From Salinivirgaceae bacterium (GTDB lineage Bacteria; Bacteroidota; Bacteroidia; Bacteroidales; SZUA-534): a stretch of DNA of 55,018 nt. Below the pieces are notes generated by a model. That model saw only the letters and a list, made by a program, of their open reading frames with translations. It did not search any database and had not been told where the DNA came from. The stretch is taken from contig JAFVGW010000009.1 in the NCBI GenBank assembly GCA_017474765.1, forward strand, positions 1-55,018, written 5' to 3'. Of this stretch, positions 34,334-42,326 are shown piece after piece; position 1 is the stretch's first letter; every line of letters begins with the position of its first letter. The position numbers were made by a program, and so were the translations under genes.

Positions 34334-35182
34334 TTATTTTGTTGTTAGTGAATTTATTATGTTTATGCAATCTTGTGCTCGTTTGTCTTTCAGTCTGTTC
34401 AGACAATCGGCTAGCAAATGTATTAAATAAATGATAGCATTCAAGTTGGTGCAGGGCTTAAAATATGAATCATCTAGGTCAATATTGTTTGAATGCAGAT
34501 AATCGGCTATCTCGCTGCCGCCGAAGGCTGTTCCGCGGCTGCGCATGTCGATGTAGAATAGTACATCATTCTCAAATCCGCCTCCAAGTTCATCTGAATA
34601 ACACAGAGTGAGTGAGTGTGGCAGTTTCACGCAGTGAATGGGCAAGTCGAGCCGTTGGGCAATGATGGCGTACATCACGGCCACCACATTGGACTGCGCC
34701 CGTCCGGTGTTTAAGAGTGTGCTGATGAAGTGAGACTGTGTAGTGAAATCGTCGGTGATGGTGAAACGGTTTACATTGAATACAAAGTGATTGATGATTC
34801 GCACTTTTTCCAAGGCCGTCAGTTCGCTGTTGAGTTCTGTCCAGATGGGCCTGCAAAGACTGTCAATTTTCGATTTCAGAGTGTCGAACGAAACGTTTGG
34901 AAACAACAGTCTGTTGTAGATGGAGGCGCCCGTAAGTAGGTCGCTTGCGCCAGTGTTTTTCCAGACTAGCAGGTCGTTGGTGATGCTGTCGATGCGGATG
35001 TCGTGGATAAGGTGTTCAAGAATCCGCACAATGGTTGTGTTGTCCGATGTCTGCCAAACCCGTTCAAGGTCGGGAATTATTGAGGCTCCCTCTTGGCGCA
35101 GGCGTTTGCCTACAGCGGCTGTCACCGACTCATCATCGTCATCGAGAAGCATCATGAGCGATTTGAATTCAGATGCTTCCAT
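34334..35182 (-). CDS. SirB1/transglutaminase-like family protein
   Basis: 282 residues from MEASEFKSLMMLLDDDDESV (ATG at 35182, one base after the udp stop; a start at 35215 would overlap udp and is less likely). Residues about 15-90 look like a HEAT-like helical repeat. Residues about 110-240 match the SirB1 transglutaminase-like core: QSNVVAVMYAIIAQRLDLPIHCVKLPHSLTL and VLFYIDMRSRGTAF, then YFKPCTNLNAIIYLI. The His and Asp of the fold are present, but no Cys is found at the nucleophile position, as in SirB1 proteins generally, so catalysis is doubtful. Role unknown. Confidence 0.78.
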   Translation of the reverse strand: MEASEFKSLMMLLDDDDESVTAAVGKRLRQEGASIIPDLERVWQTSDNTTIVRILEHLIHDIRIDSITNDLLVWKNTGASDLLTGASIYNRLLFPNVSFDTLKSKIDSLCRPIWTELNSELTALEKVRIINHFVFNVNRFTITDDFTTQSHFISTLLNTGRAQSNVVAVMYAIIAQRLDLPIHCVKLPHSLTLCYSDELGGGFENDVLFYIDMRSRGTAFGGSEIADYLHSNNIDLDDSYFKPCTNLNAIIYLIHLLADCLNRLKDKRAQDCINIINSLTTK

Positions 35183-35183
35183 A

Positions 35184-36059
35184 CTATTCTGTAAGTCGTT
35201 GAAGAACGGTTTCAATCAAATCTTTCATAGAGCCTTTGTAACTGCTCGTCGCGCTCTTGTTCAGACGGTTGGCGATTATGCTGCAGACCGTGATTGCGTT
35301 GTGCCCCATCATTGCCGCAAGGCCGTAGATAGCAGAGCATTCCATCTCATAGTTGGTGATTTTCTTGCCGTTATACTCAAAAGCCGTGATTTTATCGTTG
35401 ATTTCGGCATCCTGAATAGGCAATCGTAAAACGCGGCCTTGCGGGCCGTAAAACCCAGGTGCAGAAATGGTTACGCCCTTACGCATGTCGAATCCGACTT
35501 TGTTCAGCAACTCAGGCGATGAGTTGACGAAGTATGGCGATGTGAGTAGCGGATTCCAATTCATATATTTTTTGAAGGCCGCTTCCATCTCGAGATTGCT
35601 GACACGGTTGCGGTCGCGGTAGAAGTTAATCATACCGTCAAAGCCGATGGCCATTTCAGAGATAATTGGCTGTCCCACTTCAATATCGGCCTGCAGCGCA
35701 CCCGAAGTGCCGATGCGAATCAGATTCAGACTGCGTTTCTGCTCTTTCTCGACGCGTTTTTCAAGGTCGATGTTGACAGCCGCATCAAGTTCATTGACCA
35801 CAATGTCGATATTATCAGTACCGATGCCAGTCGACACAACCGTGACATACTTGCCGTTGAAAAGCCCTGTGCGGGTGCGGAACTCGCGGTTCTGAACATC
35901 GACATTGATTTTTGAAAAGAACGACGCAACCAGGTCGGCGCGGTCGGGGTCACCGACAAGTATCACATTGTCAGACACATCGTCGGGATGCAGATGAAGG
36001 TGGAAAACGCTACCATCGGCATTCAAAATAAGTTCTGAATCGGGAATAAACTGTGCCAT
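35184..36059 (-). CDS. udp: Nucleoside phosphorylase, uridine phosphorylase-like
   Basis: 291 residues from MAQFIPDSELILN (ATG at 36059; the longer reading to 36092 has no support). PNP/UDP phosphorylase superfamily: phosphate loop VILVGDPDRADLV at about 27-39, RIGTSGALQADIEVG at about 104-118, and YEMECSAIYGLAAMMG at about 235, whose MEC/S-A motif binds ribose. It splits nucleosides with phosphate into base and ribose 1-phosphate; uridine is the likely but not proven substrate. It heads a three-gene minus-strand operon and is divergent from the usp gene. Confidence 0.88.
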   Translation of the reverse strand: MAQFIPDSELILNADGSVFHLHLHPDDVSDNVILVGDPDRADLVASFFSKINVDVQNREFRTRTGLFNGKYVTVVSTGIGTDNIDIVVNELDAAVNIDLEKRVEKEQKRSLNLIRIGTSGALQADIEVGQPIISEMAIGFDGMINFYRDRNRVSNLEMEAAFKKYMNWNPLLTSPYFVNSSPELLNKVGFDMRKGVTISAPGFYGPQGRVLRLPIQDAEINDKITAFEYNGKKITNYEMECSAIYGLAAMMGHNAITVCSIIANRLNKSATSSYKGSMKDLIETVLQRLTE

Positions 36060-36074
36060 ATCGTTAAATTTATG

Positions 36075-36104
36075 TTGTAAAATACGCAACAAACATTAAA
36101 TTTG
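36075..36104 (+). promoter_or_regulatory. Promoter of the universal stress protein gene
   Basis: TTG at 36075-36077, exactly 19 bases, TAAATTTG at 36097-36104: the Bacteroidota consensus in sequence and spacing. The predicted start near 36111 leaves a 17-base leader to the ATG at 36128, so the upstream in-frame ATG at 36104 is not used. Confidence 0.85.
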
Positions 36105-36127
36105 TGTTTATCAAAAATACAAAAAAA

Positions 36128-37003
36128 ATGGAAGCATCAATAAGTCATTTGCTTGTACCTGTCGACTATTCTGATAAGTCGGTTTTCGGGTTGAAATATG
36201 CTGTCAAACTGAACAAAGTGCTGAACGGCAAGATTACTTTTTTGAATGTCATAAAAGGTGTTGACCCAATTTGGTCAGAGTTTTTCACTGACGCTGAGCG
36301 CGACATTTTGCTGAAAAGGCTTCGCGACCATATGCGTAACTTTGTGCTGATGAATGCCGACATTGACGAGTCGCAATTTGACTGCCTCATTGCCAAAGGC
36401 AAACTTTGTGACACAATCATGCAGACTGCCGAACAGTTGAAAGCCAGCGCGATTATTATGGGAACAAGTCATGCCGACAACATCAAGAAAATGATTATCG
36501 GTACAAACGCGTTGAGGGTTGTTTCAGAGGCTAAATGCCCGGTTATCACCATCAAGAGCGAGCCGTCGCCAGCTGATATAAAACGCCTCGTTCTTCCGCT
36601 TGACATCAGCAAGGAGACTCGTGAGAAGGTGGTTGATGCGGTTGACATTGCCAAAAAGTTCGGCGCCGAGGTTCTTGTGGTTTCTGCCTATACGTTTGAT
36701 GATGAGCTGGTATACACCAAGTTGCGCCAGCAGCAGGAGCAGGTTGTCAAATATATCACCGATCGTGGCATAAAATGCTCTGGCCATCTGTTCCATACCG
36801 ATGATCATATTGATGGTGTTCTCGATTTCATCGATAAGAAAAAAGGGGACATGGTGATAATCACCACTCATCAGCAGTTGGAGCTCGTCACCTCGTTTGT
36901 GGGGTCGTTTGCCAAGAGTATTATCAGCAAGGCGAATATTCCGGTTATGAGTATCGTGCCGCGTAATAAATATAATGTAATATTCAAAATACCAGCTTGT
37001 TAA
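36128..37003 (+). CDS. Tandem universal stress protein
   Basis: 291 residues from MEASISHLLVPVDYSDKS, two Usp domains of about 145 residues each. The first has LLVPVDYS at the N terminus and IIMGTSHAD--KKMIIGTNALRVVSEAKCPVI near its end; the second has KRLVLPLDIS and VIITTHQQLELVTSFVGSFAKSI. The G-2x-G-9x-G(S/T) nucleotide loop is only partly present, more so in the first domain. Such proteins respond to stress or metabolic state in the cytoplasm. It is a single gene with a consensus promoter and a terminator. Confidence 0.9.
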   Translation: MEASISHLLVPVDYSDKSVFGLKYAVKLNKVLNGKITFLNVIKGVDPIWSEFFTDAERDILLKRLRDHMRNFVLMNADIDESQFDCLIAKGKLCDTIMQTAEQLKASAIIMGTSHADNIKKMIIGTNALRVVSEAKCPVITIKSEPSPADIKRLVLPLDISKETREKVVDAVDIAKKFGAEVLVVSAYTFDDELVYTKLRQQQEQVVKYITDRGIKCSGHLFHTDDHIDGVLDFIDKKKGDMVIITTHQQLELVTSFVGSFAKSIISKANIPVMSIVPRNKYNVIFKIPAC

Positions 37004-37019
37004 ATATCGCAGAGGATGG

Positions 37020-37050
37020 TTGGGGAGAATGCAAAGTTCTCCCCAATTTT
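37020..37050 (+). terminator. Terminator after the usp gene
   Basis: TTGGGGAGAA (37020-37029) pairs perfectly with TTCTCCCCAA (37037-37046), followed by TTTT. Confidence 0.85.
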
Positions 37051-37093
37051 CTTGCGGCGGTAGTATTAACGGGTATAGCAGCGGCAATCACAA

Positions 37094-37894
37094 ATGAAAG
37101 ATAACAACCGTACATTCAGTCTGAAACTGAAAGTGGCTATTGCCATTCTTGCTATGGTTATGCCCGTGACAGGAGCGTTGTCTGGTTGGTACTACGGTGT
37201 GTTCATAGCAGAATCCAATTATCCGTATCTGATTGCATTATTGTGCTTTATGTTTGGAGTCGCGCTCGATGTCGTCTGCTATTATGATCGGTTGTTCACC
37301 TTTGTTTTCTACAAAATGCCAATTCCGGGGATTTTGTTTGTCATAGCTTACGAGGCCGCATCTTTTTTCTATGGAAGGTGGGTTTCGCTGGGTATTGCGT
37401 TATGCGGTTTGGCTATCGGTATTTTTTTCGATTATGTTCTGCTCGCGCCAAAACCGTTTTATTTGGCCAGGAAAAGATTGTTGGTTGTTGTTTATATCTT
37501 TTTGTCAATCATAATGTTGGGCGTTATGTCGGGCGTTCCTGTGTCGAATTTCTTCCTTGGTATTCTTGCGGGAAACTATTTTTCACTGCGTTATGCAGGT
37601 TCGGTTTTGGGGCGAGAGCGTCTGCGTAAAAATCTTTATGTCATGACCATTTTTGCCACCGTGGTTCTGCTAGTTTCGGAGTTGTTGTTTGCATGGCTTG
37701 TCTGGCAGGATTCGGTCAACATTATTGATTATCTGAATTCGTTGCTTGGCATTGAGTTCGCCCGCAAATCACTTTTGTGGCTGATGGTGATATTGGGTGT
37801 GGTGTCGGTTGTGGTGCAATTCGTACTGACATTCACAACGGGCATGATTCTCTACCGCTATAGGTCGCACAAAAAGCTCTTCAGCACAACCTGA
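37094..37894 (+). CDS. Polytopic membrane protein of unknown function
   Basis: 266 residues with seven or eight hydrophobic segments at about 12-34, 41-62, 72-92, 97-115, 127-150, 152-165, 180-200 and 222-250. I do not recognise the family. Basic residues at both ends (KLKVAI at the N terminus; RYRSHKKLF at the C terminus) suggest both ends are cytoplasmic. No motif for transport, catalysis or binding is obvious. It lies between the usp terminator and the promoter of the M15-like gene, apparently as a single gene. Confidence 0.75.
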   Translation: MKDNNRTFSLKLKVAIAILAMVMPVTGALSGWYYGVFIAESNYPYLIALLCFMFGVALDVVCYYDRLFTFVFYKMPIPGILFVIAYEAASFFYGRWVSLGIALCGLAIGIFFDYVLLAPKPFYLARKRLLVVVYIFLSIIMLGVMSGVPVSNFFLGILAGNYFSLRYAGSVLGRERLRKNLYVMTIFATVVLLVSELLFAWLVWQDSVNIIDYLNSLLGIEFARKSLLWLMVILGVVSVVVQFVLTFTTGMILYRYRSHKKLFSTT

Positions 37895-37994
37895 TGCGAC
37901 CTTGGTTTGTGTCATAATCTGAAAAACGAAAAATCTTTTCCATTCTTAGGTTAGATTTCAATTCCAAAAAACGGTGAATTCTTAGAACTCGCCA

Positions 37995-38002
37995 TATATT
38001 TG
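37995..38002 (+). promoter_or_regulatory. -7 promoter box of the DUF5715 gene
   Basis: TATATTTG at 37995-38002. The predicted start near 38009 lies downstream of the GTG at 38002, so translation must begin at 38023 or 38032. Confidence 0.55.
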
Positions 38003-38022
38003 TGTCACCAAAAAAAGTGTTA

Positions 38023-38745
38023 ATGCAAGGGATGAAAAAAAAATCGGGCAAGCGTAGAATTGTTTGGGGGCGGCTTTTGCCGATTCTATTGACGCCAATC
38101 GTGATATTGTTGGCTGTCAATAAATTACCCGATATCTTCCATCACCGTAAGTCGATTGACGACGTGCCAGTTTCGGAGCTGACGTCGAAAGAGGTCAGGG
38201 CGCTCCGCCGCTATAATAATGAGTATCATCTTGAGGTGGCCAGGGCTAACGGAATCGACCGTCCATTCAAAAATCATCAGGAATTGCTCGACGATAAATA
38301 TACCTATATTATTAAGTACGGTCTTCGAGAATTGCACGACAGCAAATATTACGAGATTCCAACTCTCACATATTCAATGCCGTATCTGAAAAAAGAGGCG
38401 TCTGAGTTTTTGGATGAGTTAGGACGGAGGTTCTTTAAAACGCTGAAAGAGATGGATGTTGAGGAATATAGGTTTCAACTTTCGTCAATCTTGCGCACAG
38501 AGGCCGACCAGCACGGCTTGCGCAAAAACAACATCAACGCCACGCAAAACAAGACATCGCACTACTTTGGACTCTCATTCGACATTGCCCAGACCTGCTT
38601 CTATCCCAAAGGCGAGTCGGAGCCGATTTATTCCTATCGTCTGCGCAACCTGCTTCTGCGCATTCTCATTGAGATGCAGGATGAGGGGCGGTGCTATGTT
38701 ATTCTTGAGACTCAAACCAAATGTATTCACGTAACCGTTCGCTAA
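38023..38745 (+). CDS. DUF5715 protein, M15-like metallopeptidase fold
   Basis: 240 residues from the ATG at 38023 (38032 is an alternative; the GTG at 38002 lies within the promoter). One N-terminal signal anchor (about residues 15-35, LLPILLTPIVILLAV) directs the rest to the periplasm. Residues about 140-240 match the DUF5715 family and show the layout of M15 DD-peptidases: SILRTEADQHGL, then SHYFGLSFDIA (His and Asp zinc ligands in S-H-x3-G-x3-D), and a C-terminal KCIHVTV for the third ligand. A D-Ala-D-Ala or L,D-type peptidoglycan hydrolase is inferred. The serB gene starts 16 bases downstream. Confidence 0.75.
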   Translation: MQGMKKKSGKRRIVWGRLLPILLTPIVILLAVNKLPDIFHHRKSIDDVPVSELTSKEVRALRRYNNEYHLEVARANGIDRPFKNHQELLDDKYTYIIKYGLRELHDSKYYEIPTLTYSMPYLKKEASEFLDELGRRFFKTLKEMDVEEYRFQLSSILRTEADQHGLRKNNINATQNKTSHYFGLSFDIAQTCFYPKGESEPIYSYRLRNLLLRILIEMQDEGRCYVILETQTKCIHVTVR

Positions 38746-38761
38746 TATTCTGATTGTCAAT

Positions 38762-39985
38762 ATGAAAAAGAAGAAAGAAATCATTCTGATGAACGTTAAC
38801 GGCCCCGATAAACCAGGCCAAACTGCTTCATTGACAAATATTTTGATGCAATATGATGTCAATATCCTCGACATTGGTCAGTCGGTCATCCACGACGATT
38901 TGAATCTCGGGATAATGTTCGAGGTGCCGGAAGAGGCTGGCTCATCGCCGGTTTTGAAGGATATCTTGTTCAAAGCCTACGAGTTGGGTGTCAATGTCAA
39001 ATTCACGGTTATTCCAGCCGAACAGTACACGGAGTGGGTGGCGCATCAGGGCAAGGCGCGTTACATTGTCACCATCATCTCGCATAAACTTCAAGCCGCG
39101 CATTTGGCCAAAGTTACGTCGGTTATTGCCGAGCAGGGGCTTAACATCGATGCCATTAGCCGTTTGTCGGGCCGCCCGCCGATTGAAGATATTGAGCCAC
39201 AGTCGAAAGCCGTGGTAGAGATTTCGGTGCGCGGTGTTCCTTCCGACCTGAAAAAGATGAAGTCAGACTTTATGCGCATATCGAGCGAGAGTAGCCTTGA
39301 CATTGCTTTTCAGGAAGATAACGTGTTCCGACGCAACCGTCGCCTGATTTGCTTCGACATGGATTCGACGCTTATCCAGACCGAGGTGATTGATGAGCTG
39401 GCACGTCGTGCGGGAGTGGGAGAGCAGGTGAGTGCCATCACAGCTTCGGCAATGCGCGGTGAGATTGATTTCCGCCAAAGTTTCCTGAAACGCATTTCCC
39501 TCCTAAAGGGACTTGATGAGAGCGTGATGAAAGAAATTGCTGAAAATCTGCCAATTACTGACGGAGCGGAGCGATTGTTCAAGACTCTCAAACGCTATGG
39601 CTACCGCACCGCCATCTTGTCGGGCGGGTTCACATATTTTGGCAACTATCTGAAAAACAAACTGGATATTGATTATGTCTTTGCCAACGAACTTGAGATT
39701 GTGAACGGCAAACTCACAGGTAACAATGTCGGCGACATTGTTGACGGTTCGCGCAAGGCCGAAATTTTGAAACTTCTGGCTTTCAAAGAGGACATTCATC
39801 TTGAGCAGGTGATTGCAGTGGGCGATGGGGCCAACGATTTGCCAATGCTGCAACTGGCTGGTTTGGGCATTGCTTTCCATGCAAAACCGAAGGTGAAGGA
39901 GTCGGCACAACACTCGATTTCGGCTGGTGGTCTTGATTCAATCCTTTATTTCCTCGGTTTCCGCGACCGCGATATAAATCAGTAG
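38762..39985 (+). CDS. serB: Phosphoserine phosphatase with two ACT domains
   Basis: 407 residues. Two ACT domains at about 8-80 (MNVNGPDKPGQTASLTNIL) and 98-175 (RYIVTIISHKLQAAHLAKV) precede a HAD phosphatase at about 190-405: CFDMDSTLIQTEVID (catalytic Asp pair), ILSGGFTYF, and AVGDGANDLPML. It hydrolyses phosphoserine in the last step of serine synthesis; the ACT domains probably give feedback control by serine. The ACT-ACT-HAD arrangement is the same as in mycobacterial SerB2 and common in Bacteroidetes. Confidence 0.95.
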   Translation: MKKKKEIILMNVNGPDKPGQTASLTNILMQYDVNILDIGQSVIHDDLNLGIMFEVPEEAGSSPVLKDILFKAYELGVNVKFTVIPAEQYTEWVAHQGKARYIVTIISHKLQAAHLAKVTSVIAEQGLNIDAISRLSGRPPIEDIEPQSKAVVEISVRGVPSDLKKMKSDFMRISSESSLDIAFQEDNVFRRNRRLICFDMDSTLIQTEVIDELARRAGVGEQVSAITASAMRGEIDFRQSFLKRISLLKGLDESVMKEIAENLPITDGAERLFKTLKRYGYRTAILSGGFTYFGNYLKNKLDIDYVFANELEIVNGKLTGNNVGDIVDGSRKAEILKLLAFKEDIHLEQVIAVGDGANDLPMLQLAGLGIAFHAKPKVKESAQHSISAGGLDSILYFLGFRDRDINQ

Positions 39986-39990
39986 TTTTA

Positions 39991-39998
39991 TATCTTTG
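39991..39998 (+). promoter_or_regulatory. -7 promoter box of tgt
   Basis: TATCTTTG just after the serB stop. The predicted start near 40005 gives a 14-base leader. No -33 TTG is seen. Confidence 0.5.
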
Positions 39999-40018
39999 CC
40001 CGCTATCAGAAAAAAGCA

Positions 40019-41149
40019 ATGCAGTTCAGTTTAACAGCCACCGACAGCAAATCAGCCGCCCGCGCGGGGCAGATTCTGACCGACCACGGCACCATTCAGA
40101 CACCGATTTTTATGCCTGTTGGCACGATGGGCTCGGTCAAAGGAATTCACCAGCGCGACGTGGCCGACGACATTCGCGCGCAGATAATCTTGGGCAACAC
40201 CTATCACCTATATCTGCGTCCCGGAACGGCGTTGCTGCGTGGGGCCGGCGGCCTGCACCGCTTTATGAACTGGCAGCGCCCCATACTCACCGACAGCGGC
40301 GGCTATCAGGTTTTCAGCCTTTCGGCCAACCGCAAACTCACCGAGGAAGGCGCCCGGTTCAGTTCGCATATCGATGGCTCGAAGCATTTGTTCACGCCCG
40401 AGAATGTGATTGACATACAACGCATTATCGGTTCCGATATTATGATGGCGCTCGATGAGTGCCCGCCGGGCGACTGCGATTACAACTACGCCCGAAAATC
40501 GCTCGACCTGACAATGCGCTGGCTGCGCCGTGGCGTTGAGGCGTTCCGCAGCACCGAGCCGCTCTATGGTCACAGTCAGGCCTATTTCCCGATTGTGCAG
40601 GGTGCATCGTTCACCGAGTTGCGCCAACGAGCGGCCGCCGAGATTGCCGAACTTGGAATGGACGGCAACGCCATTGGCGGACTGGCAGTGGGCGAGCCAA
40701 CCGAGGTTATGTACCAGATGATTGAGGTTGTGAACGCCATTCTGCCCGCCGACAAGCCCCGTTACCTGATGGGCGTGGGCACGCCGGCAAATATTCTTGA
40801 GGGCATCAGCCGCGGCGTTGATATGTTCGACTGCGTGATGCCAACCCGCAACGGCCGCAATGGAATGCTTTTCACCAGCGAGGGCATCATCAACATCAAA
40901 AACAAGAAGTGGGAGAACGAGTTCTCGCCCATCGACCCCAACGGCACGTCGTTTGTCGATTCAAGCTACACGCTGGCCTATCTGCACCATCTGTTTGTGG
41001 CTCAGGAGATGTTGGGAATGTCAATTGCAAGCATGCACAATCTGGCGTTCTACCTTTGGCTTGTTGGCGAAGCTCGAAAACATATTGTCGAAGGCAATTT
41101 TGCTGAGTGGAAAAACGTTATGGTTCAAAAAGTTACAAATCGATTATAG
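40019..41149 (+). CDS. tgt: tRNA-guanine(34) transglycosylase, zinc cysteines absent
   Basis: 376 residues. Replaces G34 of GUN-anticodon tRNAs with preQ1 on the way to queuosine. The catalytic and binding regions are intact: TDSGGYQVFSLS (general-base Asp), IGGLAVGEP, GVGTPANILEGISRGVDMFDCVMPTRNGRNG (nucleophile Asp). The C-terminal zinc site is not: where E. coli has Cys-x-Cys-x2-Cys before YLHH, this protein has Gly, Ser and Asp (DPNGTSFVDSSYTLAYLHH), while the following HNL histidine remains. Recalled Bacteroides sequences share this loss, so it is probably a lineage trait and the enzyme active. The lptF/G-like gene follows after 3 bases. Confidence 0.95.
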   Translation: MQFSLTATDSKSAARAGQILTDHGTIQTPIFMPVGTMGSVKGIHQRDVADDIRAQIILGNTYHLYLRPGTALLRGAGGLHRFMNWQRPILTDSGGYQVFSLSANRKLTEEGARFSSHIDGSKHLFTPENVIDIQRIIGSDIMMALDECPPGDCDYNYARKSLDLTMRWLRRGVEAFRSTEPLYGHSQAYFPIVQGASFTELRQRAAAEIAELGMDGNAIGGLAVGEPTEVMYQMIEVVNAILPADKPRYLMGVGTPANILEGISRGVDMFDCVMPTRNGRNGMLFTSEGIINIKNKKWENEFSPIDPNGTSFVDSSYTLAYLHHLFVAQEMLGMSIASMHNLAFYLWLVGEARKHIVEGNFAEWKNVMVQKVTNRL

Positions 41150-41152
41150 GCT

Positions 41153-42241
41153 ATGAGCAACTATATGAAGAAGTTGGACCGTTTCATCATCCGCAAGTTC
41201 TTGGGGACGTTCGCCTTTGCGCTCATACTGATTTTGCTCATTGTGGTCATCTTCGACATCTCCGAAAAAATCGATGACTTTCTGACAAAGCAGGCTCCAA
41301 TGAAGGCCATTATTTTCGACTATTATCTGAATTTCATACCATATTTTGCCAATCTTTTCTCGGCCATGTTCATCTTTATTGCGGTGATTTTTTTCACCTC
41401 GAAGATGGCAGGAAACTCTGAGATAATTGCCATTTTGAGCAGTGGAGTGAGTTATCGGCGCTTTTTGTTTCCATATTTTGTATCGGCGCTGATATTGGCG
41501 ATATTCTCTTACTTGCTGATTAACTGGATTATACCGCCAGCAAACGAACATCGTCTGGCATTTGAGGAGAAATATATCCGCAGCCGATACCAGAACCGTG
41601 AAGAGAACATTCACCGCCAGATTCTGCCAGGGCAGTTCATCTATATGAGCAGTTACAACACAAACTACGATATCGGCTACAAATTTGCGCTTGAGCAGAT
41701 TGAGGACGGAAAGCTGAAGTCGAAAACCATATCAGAATATGTGCAGTGGGACACCACCAAAAACAAATGGGTGATGAGCAACTGCTATATTCGTACGTTT
41801 ACAGATAGCGATGAACTTGTCAAATACTACCAAAAGCTCGATACTACGCTCAATATGCAGCCGTCTGATTTCACCCGTCGCGACAATGTTGTTGAGGCAA
41901 TGAACTATCAAGAACTTAAAGAGTTCATCGAATCTGAGACTCGCAAGGGGTCAGACAATGTGGTGCTTTGGAAAATTGAGAAACATAAGCGTTTTGCCTA
42001 TTCGTTCTCAACTTTTATTCTGACGCTGATTGGTGTAACGCTTTCATCACGGAAAAAACGAGGAGGAATCGGTATCAATATTGGTGTCGGTATATTGCTG
42101 GCTTTCACATATATAATGTTTATGGAGGTGTCGAATGTGCTGGCCACAAACGCTCACATGCCACCGCTGATTGCCGTTTGGATTCCGAATATTATTTTTG
42201 GTGTGATTGGCATCATTTTTTACAATCAGGCAAAAAAATGA
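41153..42241 (+). CDS. LptF/LptG-like lipopolysaccharide transport permease
   Basis: 362 residues of the YjgP/YjgQ family. Three N-terminal membrane segments (about 17-38, 58-82, 98-120), a periplasmic beta-jellyroll region (about 125-270) and three C-terminal segments (about 275-295, 303-325, 335-355) match LptF/LptG, which with the LptB ATPase extracts LPS from the inner membrane. Start 41153 (MSNYMKKLDRFIIRKFLGTF) or 41165 (MKKLDRF) are both plausible. It is directly downstream of tgt, an order seen in other Bacteroidetes. F or G cannot be decided. Confidence 0.9.
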   Translation: MSNYMKKLDRFIIRKFLGTFAFALILILLIVVIFDISEKIDDFLTKQAPMKAIIFDYYLNFIPYFANLFSAMFIFIAVIFFTSKMAGNSEIIAILSSGVSYRRFLFPYFVSALILAIFSYLLINWIIPPANEHRLAFEEKYIRSRYQNREENIHRQILPGQFIYMSSYNTNYDIGYKFALEQIEDGKLKSKTISEYVQWDTTKNKWVMSNCYIRTFTDSDELVKYYQKLDTTLNMQPSDFTRRDNVVEAMNYQELKEFIESETRKGSDNVVLWKIEKHKRFAYSFSTFILTLIGVTLSSRKKRGGIGINIGVGILLAFTYIMFMEVSNVLATNAHMPPLIAVWIPNIIFGVIGIIFYNQAKK

Positions 42242-42326
42242 GACAAAAGTTAATAGGTTATGTCAAGTTTTTTTACATTCGCTTTTGGCAACAGCCTCAA
42301 ATTTGAAGAAATACAAAACTATATAA

